From: Micropterix aruncella
Lineage: Eukaryota > Arthropoda > Insecta > Lepidoptera > Micropterigidae
Assembly (NCBI GenBank): GCA_944548615.1
Contig: OX155952.1
Coordinates: 248,001-312,000 of the forward strand
Length of the DNA stretch: 64,000 nucleotides
Reading direction: 5' to 3'
The position numbers and the translations under genes are program-made. The notes beneath the pieces were generated by a model. The model had not been told where the DNA came from. It ran no database searches and saw only the letters and a program-made list of their open reading frames with translations. Position 1 is the stretch's first letter; every line of letters begins with the position of its first letter. Of the stretch, positions 54,241-64,000 are shown one piece after another.

Positions 54241-55180
54241 CCGGCTGTGGTAGGTTTAGGACAGCTGTCTTGCCACATCTGAGCGTTTACCTTTACCACC
54301 CATTTATTATTATTATTTGTTGATGAACTAGCAGCTTACGCTGATGTGTTAATATCTATGAAATTCACTGGTGTTGCTGTTTCCTTTTTTTTCTTTTATG
54401 TATAATTTTTAAAATATATATCAAGCCTATTTTTGAATGCGTTTATGGTTGGTCCTTCAATAACTTCCTCGGGCAGTTTATTCCAGCTGTTCACAATTCT
54501 GTTTGTCAGGAAGTGCTTTCTTGCTTCAGTTGAAAAGCTTGGGAAGTTCCCCCCCTTCAAAGCCATAGGATTTGAGATGCGAAAGTTAAAATTTTAGATA
54601 TTTTTCTAGCAAGGAGTCGGCTATTTTCCTGGAGAAACCAAGATCTTTAAAGAGATGTAACAGAGATCTGGCTGGCAGGCCACGAGCGCTAACTTCCGCC
54701 GGGTGAAGGTGGACAGCGAAGCCGTTCTCGGTGATGGGTTTTTAAGATTATGGTATTTATTTAATTTGTACTCGTGGTGTTCAGGGATATTTCACTACCA
54801 TTAAACAGTTAATTCTACAATAAGGGCCATCATTTGAGATAGGGAGTAAAGCTATATCTGGATGGAGGGCTGTGCATCGGAGACTTTCAGGGAATTGGTA
54901 CTGCTCGGAAATCGAAACGACCTCCAGAATCCAATCTGAAACTTTTTCGATTATTGAGAAAGGTTTATTAGTGGAATGTTAGGGTTAGACTTTCAGGGAA
55001 TTTATACTGCTTAGAGACCGAATCGACCTCCATAATCCAATCTGAAGCTTTCTCGATTATTGAGAAAGGTTTTGCAGTGAGATGTTTTTTGCCTTTAGAT
55101 CCATCACGCACAAACTAAATTGGGGGTCTGGAGGGTACTGTCAGACCTTCGCTGGCACGAGCCATCGAGAGGCTAATTAT
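54241..55180 (-). mobile_element. Rearranged RLE-type LINE copy (copy E) with a nested LINE fragment
   Basis: A diverged minus-strand copy, missing its terminal roughly 90 bp, interrupted at 54299-54545 by the 3' end of a CR1/L2-like LINE (TTATTATTATT tail; homologous to 52612-52830). The section encoding SLxLP...FSIIEKA is present twice (54883-54985 and 54989-55083) in versions that differ from each other. Upstream sequence extends beyond the other copies and encodes RRDRVLAVI in frame with the endonuclease domain, supporting the LINE assignment. Confidence 0.72.
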
Positions 55181-55860
55181 CTCGCGAATAACAGCAAGAA
55201 CTCGATCACGGCGGTAAGCGTATCATCCTAGATCTAAGGTCACCTCGCAGCCAGCTAGAATGTCTAGCTGCGCAAGATCTATTGCAACAAAGGGGACATG
55301 AACTATTCTCCGAATAGTACCGAGCGAGGTAACCGGAGCCTAGCAGTGTATGCTGGAAGGCATTTAATTAAAATTCAGCGTCTTCGGCGTCCAGTCATAC
55401 ATTATTTTCCAGCGCATTGAAGGGGGAATACAATAGTCCCCGAGCGTCGTCCGGTCGTTCCGGCGTCGAAGGCCAACGGCACGAGCCGCACCGTCGCCGT
55501 CGTAGTCTCCTCGCGAGAGGGATTTCTAAGGTCCACATCGCTCAAAGTCGCACTACCGTACCTGGACCGGTGCCATTCTGGCCGATTCCAGCGAGGAACT
55601 CATCGAAGATGCGGCGAGAACGACCGTAATACTTCAGCCGTCGAAAAGAACGAGAAGGCGACTGCAGTCTCGAAAGAAGCGATTTCTCGTCGCGCGGCGC
55701 TCTGCGAGCGACGGTGAACTGCCGATAAACGCAGAACGAAGCGGGAACGCTTGAAATTCTGCACTCGCAAAGAGCGTACGACACGACGTATTTTCTTCCG
55801 AAAACGGTTCGCCCTCCGTCGATCCGGTCCCGTTCCGGGAATGAAAGTCGTCATAATCTC
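55181..55860. other. Spacer downstream of the poly(A)-binding protein gene
   Basis: Turns GC-rich from about 55430. Open frames here have no motif. It may include more of the 5' part of RLE copy E (to about 55420). Confidence 0.4.
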
Positions 55861-55867
55861 AAAGTAA

Positions 55868-55873
55868 TTTATT
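55868..55873 (-). terminator. Poly(A) signal AATAAA of the pAbp gene
   Basis: TTTATT on the plus strand about 165 nt beyond the pAbp stop codon, in sense orientation for that gene. Confidence 0.6.
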
Positions 55874-56039
55874 GAAAGCGGCAACGATAATAATAACGTA
55901 GGGGGCGGCGCGCGCTCCGCTGGAGCGCGGCGCCGGCGCGTCTCCGCGGCGGCGGAGCGCGAAGAGGGGTAAGGGGTAGGGGGGAAGGGGGAGGGGGAGG
56001 GGTTATGCGGCGCCGGGGCGGGTTTTTCTGTTTTTTTGT

Positions 56040-58002
<1,963 letters not shown>

Positions 58003-58262
58003 TTACGGATATTTTGATAGATTATTTATTCAACGACAGGCGCTCGAATCGTCCTGCGATGACATTTCCAAAACTTTTCGTTTAGCGCACGCTCGTAAAA
58101 AACTGAGATTGTTCGTCTTAGCGTTCTAGCCATCGCCGACTCGTTCGTCTCCCTAATAAACCAAAATAATGTAAAACTTCTAACATACTTGACTGTTTCT
58201 TTCCAAAATGGCTATCGCGCGAACTCGTCAATCCACGTTGTACACGCAAGCACTTGATGATA

Positions 58263-58352
58263 CTGTTTTTTGTCGGATTTACCTCTTTTTCACTACTTTT
58301 TCGATTTTTTTGTTTGGGTTTTTTAGTTTTATATTTTTTTTGTATTTTTAGA
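58263..58352 (-). promoter_or_regulatory. A-rich tract upstream of pAbp, possible autoregulatory leader
   Basis: On the pAbp strand this stretch is a string of A runs (for example AAAAAAAATATAAAAC and AAACAAAAAAATCG) 360-450 nt before the start codon. PABP genes in other animals carry an A-rich 5' leader that PABP binds to repress its own translation. Whether this tract is transcribed is unknown; an intron could intervene. Confidence 0.35.
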
Positions 58353-58363
58353 AATAATTTCAC

Positions 58364-60245
58364 GGATTAAGGAGGATGTGTGACCTATTAAGCAAGGAAA
58401 CACACAACCCCACGTGAACGAGACCTTGCTCATACGGGGAAGAGGCGGTGAAAGGGACACCTCATCACTATATATATGGCCGGAAATCGAGTCAAAACAG
58501 CGACTATCATCTCTCATAATATGTCGCAATTCTCCTCAAATTGCTATCTCATTCTCCTTTATTTCTATCATTAAGCGATTATTTTTATATGCGACCTTAT
58601 CTAACTTTTATTTCATGCTTGAGGCAGTCAACATAGCGAAAATTCTGAAATAAAAGTGTTTCACATGATCCTTTTATGTTCGAAAATCGTAACAAAATGA
58701 AATCTGATGTTTATTGCCGAATTATCCGTTCTTAAAAACCCCTATTATTTTCAAATTCAAATTATTATTTTATTAAAACGCTTTTTCACTTATTTATTTT
58801 TTTAAAAGGACGAAAATATGGTACATCGTCTATGGTTTTGGGTTGCCATAATTATGATAAACATAACCTTTTAGTTTTACATCTTCTTGAAGTGCCCTCT
58901 CCTAGTACCCCAGCCATCTATATTCGTAGTTACGAATTTAGATGAATTGCTGTGTAATTAATAATATTAAACAAGCCGCCGTGAAATCAAACTTCGAAGA
59001 AATATTTTTTTTTTGTGCTTTAGGTTTAACTTGTGATATTCACTTCATATAGGTTAGCTGATAGATATTGCCACAAGGCAATACGCTTGCTTTTTCTTCC
59101 AGGGTTTTATTTTATTATTAGATATTATTAGATTAACGTAGGCAGAGATACCATTTAATAATACTTATACAGGAAGTAATTAGCGTCCGGGCATATTTTT
59201 CAAGAGTTAATTCTAAACATTGAAAAATTGTGTACTTTCAGAAGGAAATTTAAAAACTGTTGCCTTTTTTTCTTTCGTGGAGTGAACGCAAAGACTTTAG
59301 TCGGCAAAACAATCAAACGTCAAGCTTTGCCAACAACCCATTAGAGACCAACCTCAACTGCGATGGCATTCGCAAGTCGGGATGGGAGGGAGGGGGGTAA
59401 GCTCTTGGGGCCCTTTGCCCGTCTATCTCATTCGGATCGGTGGCCAACGGGCCGTTTCTAAGGATAGATGGCAGTATAATAACCATCTAACCTTGCTTCT
59501 TAGGAAACGTACGTATTTTAAAAAAACAGACAGAATATTATAATCAACTGCGGAAAAAACTGACTGAAAATAATATAATCGGATACGGCCAAATTAACTT
59601 ATGCTGCTTTGCCGTTTATTGTTAATGATAATGATATTAAATACTATCAATTATTGTAACAACATACAAAATCTTTCATTACGTACCGAACCGTCGCCGC
59701 GTCGGCCAGCTATATCAGATATTATATGCAATAAACGACAATAATTTTAGTATGTCCCGGTCGAAGCATTTTAATGTGTTGTCGGCAGGTTGCTGGACGA
59801 TCGCTTTACAATCGAAAATACTGCAAGGCAGCCCGGCCAGCTATATTTTTGCTTTGTTTTGCGGCAGGAGTGCACCCCTTTCTGACGCAAGGCACGACGA
59901 CCGGCGATTAGTTGCTATATTAAGTGCTCTCTTTATTTTTGTTTTTTATAAGGAATTCGAAGTCGCACTTTGATATTCTTGTAAAATTTATAAATAATCG
60001 GTTATCAAAGCTCGACATGAGATATCTAATGTGTCACGCCAATTGAAGTATGGTCGAATCCACATTATTGTCTATTTTTGTTTTAAATTTACTTTTAAAA
60101 CAATATATGCCGCTACGACACGTATGATTTCGTCAGCCATTTTTGCCCGATTGTGTAGCCCGTGTACGAAACAAAATTAGGGAACATACTCTTGCAGATA
60201 TATTGCAGAGAAATATATTTTCCAGCATTTGTTGTAGTTATAGCC
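58364..60245. other. Intergenic, no gene seen
   Basis: AT-rich with a small GC-richer patch at about 59340-59480. No motif-bearing frame, RNA gene or repeat boundary was recognised. Confidence 0.5.
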
Positions 60246-60345
60246 GGGTGTCCAAATATTGCGGTAAAGTATAGCTTGTTTAAGAGAACTATAGCCCTAC
60301 GTGTATACTATTTGGCTATATAACCAAATATTATTTGGGACACCG
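60246..60345. repeat. Short inverted-repeat unit (about 100 bp)
   Basis: GGGTGTCCAAATATT at the left and the inverse ATTATTTGGGACACC at the right, with paired CTATAG words inside; may be a tiny MITE. Confidence 0.4.
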
Positions 60346-60943
60346 TGTACGAACAACAGCTTCAATACCTGCAAGCGGAACGTTTTGAACTGCTTGTCCA
60401 AAATGTCAGCTTTTCTCAGCGGGCGGACATAAATGTAAGAAATAAATTATTTTGGTTATTTCTATACGCAATGGATAAAACAGCACATTACAGCACTATT
60501 AGCAAGAAATATAATTTCACTCGGTCACGGAGGCTATGGTTATTTTGAAGTATGAAATGTTACATATTATGTCATATTGTTTGTCATTATGAATTATTAT
60601 GAATGAATTAATAAAATACAGGTTTTTTAAATGTACATTGAAAATAGTTCTTTTATTGGACAACTATGTTTTCTGTCATGGTGTAATAGGCAGCATTCAA
60701 TAGCATTCCGAAAAAATAAACCTGAGACGGGACAGGAGATTCAGCGTTGCCAACTAAATCCGTTCTTGCAATAGACGACCGGACCGGACAGTATAAAAAT
60801 TAAGCGCACGCCCGGCTTTTCGAACGAGACGACGAGGCGTTTCGAACGCGACTAGCCAATGGGCGGCCAGCCCTGACGGTCCCGAGCACTGATTTTGTAC
60901 GGAGCGGACCATGTTCGATGTGCCGGCGTGGTGCCGGCCGTCG
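60346..60943. other. Intergenic, partly GC-rich
   Basis: No gene. At about 60886-60911 a TTTTGTACGGAGCGGACCAT stretch resembles the beginning of the adjacent TIR element, so the left end of that element may be duplicated. Confidence 0.4.
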
Positions 60944-63003
60944 ACACGCACGGATTTGGTACGGAGCAGACCATATCCGCATCGGACCGCCGCACATTGG
61001 GCAAAATAGCTTATTTACGGCGCCAAAAATCAAAAAATCAAATTCGATAAATACACATAATTCAAATTGGAAAATCTACCTCAACATTCCTTACGTACGA
61101 AACAACGAAAGGATTTTAACAGAATAGAAAAAACGGTTTAATTGACGTCATAAAAGTTGGGTCTTCCCGCTACCTGGAAAATTGCATCCATTTGTGTGCA
61201 AAATTTAGTGCCAATAAGTTGTGTTTTAATATAATATCCGCGTACCAAATTAATATTTTCCACCATGGATATTTTACCTAGCAGTAAGTACTTTATTTTA
61301 AAATATTCTTTGTATACACCGTAATGCACAGATTAAAAAAATAAATCAACATTTTATAGGAAGTCATCAAAGCCAATATTTTAATTAGTGTTCGATTTCA
61401 TTGTAGTTTAAAAAAAAAGTTCCACCGAGTTCCACTCTATTCATACCTTTAACTCAAAGATGTTAATGTTTTCTTTCATTTAATAGCAGTTGTAGTCCCA
61501 ACTTTGTCCAACTTTTGATTTAATTTATCTTTATTTTCAGTTAGTGGAAATGATTTCATGGAGTCAGTAAAATTACTCAAAAATTTTTAGAGTTTTAAAA
61601 AAAAAAGTTTTTTAAGCTGTTGTTATCAAAGTATAATAAAAAAACTAGTGAGTTATATTTTGGAGAAATTTTACATTGACAACTTTACTTCGCAGTTGCA
61701 AATATCTGTCAAAAACTCAGTTAAGGTTTTTGTAACGAAGTTTGTAGCCAAATGGAAGGAGAGTCATCACATTCAAGAGAAGTTTCTAGAAAAGAGCCTT
61801 CTCCCGAGCAGATTTCATATGCGGCTGAATCTAGCTTGTTCCAGTCTGGAAAAAGAAGAACTGAAAATTTATGAAATTAGCGTTAGAAGCTTCACCCAAA
61901 AAGCTAAAGAAAATGCAACGATTAACCAATTCTACGTTCACTGCGTTTACGCCAGAAAAAGCATTAGCTCTCATAGTTGAAACAAGCCTAAGTAAGGGAG
62001 ACTATAAAAATTCATAGAGGAGCAAAATCACGAGGAGCATCTTTGTACCCAGCATACAATGTTATATCTCAAGTCGAACCAACTTGCTCGCTTCGAAAAT
62101 CCGTCGTGCATACAACGCTAGATTTTTTTTCGCAAACTTAACGGCTTCAGCTGAAATAACAAGCCTGGGCGAAAATGTTATCAGCAGATTTGCCAATACC
62201 TTGGTTGCGATTTCAAGTTGCCATTATATTAAAATAGAAACTTTCAAAGCTTACTGTCTAGAAACAGCTAAGCTTTGTATCCAACTATATGGATGGTATA
62301 AAATGAGTGCTTCTGTGCATACGCTACTCATCCATGGCAGCGACGTTATAGCTTCTTTACAATTGCCTGTAGGCCAGCTCTTAGAGGATGTTTTGGAAAT
62401 TAGCCAGAAAGACTACAAAAAGGCAATTTCACTAAAGAAAAATCAGTAGAAAAGATACTAACACAGATATTATTCACTGGATGCTAATTAATTCGGATTA
62501 TCTGATTAGATCGAAGCGGTATCAACAACGAAAGAACAATAATACATTCAGTAATCAAGTGTTGACAATGATTACAATTGCCGAATATTTAGAAAATATT
62601 TCTCCAGAAATGGCTAATGATCAAGAGGTTGACGATGACGAAGAACAAAGTGTTTCCAGTATGTTTAATTAGTTTAATTTTATCTTATTTTCAATATAAT
62701 TTTATAATTTTTTGTTTTGAATAAACACATAAGAGACATAACAATACTTTTTAATTAGTATACGCTTAAAGTGCTTAAAACATACAATTAAATGATCAGT
62801 AATCAACTTTCTTAATTTTAAAAAGGCTTGCTATTATTAGTTATCACAAAAACATTTTTGTCGCTGTAAATAGGCTGTTTTCCCAGTGTGCGCCGCGGAC
62901 ACAAATAATAATAATTATTGTCGCCAGACTACTTTACAGGCGAACAGATATGGTTCGGAGCGGACCAAATCCGCGGTCCGGCCGTACCAAATCCAAGCGT
63001 GTG
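60944..63003. mobile_element. TIR-bounded element carrying an orphan arthropod gene
   Basis: The left end (60944-61032) and inverted right end (62862-63003) share ACACGC-GGATTTGGTACGG, CATATC, CCGCGCACA-TGGG-AAA-TAGC and TATTTAC-GCG-CAAAAAT, with extra sequence inserted in the right arm. Between them is a decayed, intron-containing plus-strand gene. The layout is that of a DNA transposon of about 2.06 kb. No recognised transposase catalytic core was seen and no target duplication is evident. Superfamily unassigned. Confidence 0.62.
61265..62672 (+). pseudogene. Decayed multi-exon gene of an orphan, transposon-associated arthropod family
   Basis: A start in strong context (CACCATGG, ATG at 61265) leads into MDILPS, a GTAAGT donor at about 61284 and an acceptor TTTTCAG near 61540; splicing gives SGNDFMESVKLLKNF then a stop. 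Beyond frame breaks the family pattern resumes: FTPEKALALIVETSLSKGDY (about 61935), LYPAYN (about 62045), FKAYCLETAKLCIQLYGWYKM (about 62250), SVHTLLIHG and LPVGQLLEDVLEISQKDYKK (about 62310-62425), TNTDIIHWMLINSDYLI (about 62463). I recall this arrangement from many uncharacterised arthropod proteins; its function is unknown to me. Several frameshifts and stops make it non-functional. Confidence 0.55.
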
Positions 63004-63371
63004 TTCCGGCTATTACGGAAAGGGCAATGACAATTTTCTGATATTTTGAAAGCACGTGTGCGACGGTCAACGTTCGGCCTCCGACTGAATTAGGGTACCT
63101 AATTTGGTGAATTGGGGTACCTATCTAGTGCAGTTTAACCACAACGCCCTTAACTAGGGTCCTGACTTAGGGCCCTAATTATCGTGTAACGTAGTCTAAT
63201 CGCCACTTCAGCTGTACGAACTCCGGGAAAATTTGGCAACACTAGCCCCCTGGATGCCCCATCCAGCTGTCAACCGTTTTGACAACGTTTTGACAGTTTC
63301 TTTCGTATACTTTCTACAGCGAGATTTTCGGTTTTTGGTGAATTTAAACTAAACTCGGCTTGAGTTAGGAA
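63004..63371. other. Upstream region of the last gene
   Basis: Contains GGTACCTA and AGGGCCCTAA near-palindromic words (63092-63180); probably promoter and 5' leader of the downstream gene, but no TATA-type motif is convincing. Confidence 0.4.
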
Positions 63372-63465
63372 ATGGGTGAAAAGGTTGATAAAGACGAAGT
63401 GCTGGCTGTGATAAGAGCTCTTTTAATATCGCACAAGGGTGCTTTAACCGTTCGGCAATGTAATT
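63372..63465 (+). CDS. First coding exon of a probable LOTUS-domain protein
   Basis: ATG at 63372 opens 31 codons plus one base, ending at a consensus donor (AATT|gtaagt, 63466). The peptide MGEKVDKDEVLAVIRALLIS, then HKGALTVRQCN, resembles the first helix and turn of a LOTUS (OST-HTH) domain, with the VLxVIRALLxSHKGALT pattern seen at the N-terminus of Tdrd7/tapas- or Tdrd5/tejas-like germ-granule proteins that bind Vasa or RNA. The rest lies beyond the window, so identity is a reasoned guess; another helix-turn-helix protein is possible. Confidence 0.5.
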
Positions 63466-64000
63466 GTAAGTAAATTTTATAAACTTTCGCAGTACGTTCT
63501 CTACAACATACCGAAGTTCACAGATGATCTTGTGAATATTAATTAAATATGTCGTATTTTTCGCTGTTGAGCTGTTATGTTTCGTCCGGCGATAACCTCA
63601 CTTTTTTCAAAGTTTTATTAGAGGGGTAACAAACGTATATATTATACATTTAAAATTGATCGCTGCAAGAGTAGCGTATTGGAAAATTGATTATAAAAAC
63701 ACGTGGAATTCTTCACCAAAACCTATAAATGCAACGATATTGGTCAAACTATTTCCGGTTGCGGTATAAATATTATGACACCGCTTCAATTATGAAGATT
63801 TTTTGACGGCTAATAATACTTTAACAACTCTACAACACGTTGAGGAATTATTGCAGTATAGGCCCCTTTCTCAAAAATCGAAAAAATAAAGAAATACTAC
63901 TAAATTCGACCACTGTAATGCTAAATGTGAAAGAAAAAAGCTTTGGACGCGTAAAATTTCAAAACCAAATTTAAATACAAAAAAAAAAAGTTTTTTTGAA
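63466..64000 (+). other. First intron of the last gene (start)
   Basis: AT-rich, no further exon recognised before the window ends. Confidence 0.5.

Overview
This is a nuclear insect-type genomic segment: AT-rich, intron-containing, and made mostly of transposable elements of many classes in various states of decay. Lepidoptera is plausible because of the TACCTAC-type words, (TTA)n LINE tails, Helitron, R1-group, BEL and Gypsy content, but the sequence does not prove the order. Only three host genes are supported. The last three exons of an RNA polymerase I largest-subunit gene (17198-18243, + strand) have no upstream exon visible in the preceding 17 kb. A complete cytoplasmic poly(A)-binding protein gene lies at 56040-57900 (- strand, one small intron). 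The first coding exon of a gene whose N-terminus looks like a LOTUS domain is at 63372-63465 (+ strand).

Layout. 0.77-1.19 kb: a GC-rich MITE. 2.0-10.0 kb: two decayed Jockey-like LINEs. The second (- strand) is split by a LINE with RNase H flanked by a 13-bp target duplication, and has about 305-bp tandem repeats upstream of its second ORF. 10.03-16.85 kb: a BEL/Pao element, one LTR of which is split by the 3' end of a LINE with a restriction-like endonuclease (RLE). 17.2-18.2 kb: Pol I exons. 18.6-21.4 kb: a third Jockey-like LINE. 21.5-22.7 kb: an internally deleted PIF/Harbinger element. 22.8-23.7 kb: short tandem and inverted arrays. 25.1-27.9 kb: a broken Helitron. 28.3-29.3 kb: a foldback element. 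30.2-30.7 kb: a 93-97-bp tandem repeat. 32.1-35.4 kb: a Waldo-like R1-clade LINE inside an (ATGT)n microsatellite. 36.1-40.3 kb: inverted repeats enclosing a broken PIN-like nuclease gene that was hit by a piggyBac MITE, a Penelope-like element and a LINE fragment. 41.7-42.3 kb: a hAT MITE. 43.9-52.0 kb: a full-length, apparently very young Gypsy element. 52.0-55.2 kb: nested fragments. 60.9-63.0 kb: a TIR-bounded element with a decayed multi-exon gene of an orphan arthropod family.

The most notable signals are (1) a textbook -1 ribosomal frameshift site in the Gypsy gag-pol overlap; (2) the 60.9-63.0 kb TIR element and the 36.1-40.3 kb inverted-repeat unit, both candidate poorly described mobile elements; (3) microsatellite-targeted insertion of the R1-clade LINE; (4) five copies of an RLE-type LINE 3' end; (5) near-perfect palindromes with 1-6 nt loops scattered through unrelated sequences, suggesting snap-back templated repair.

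The TEs do not form a pathway with the host genes; they occupy introns and intergenic space. All calls rest on reading motifs by eye; family names are by recognition, without database searches.
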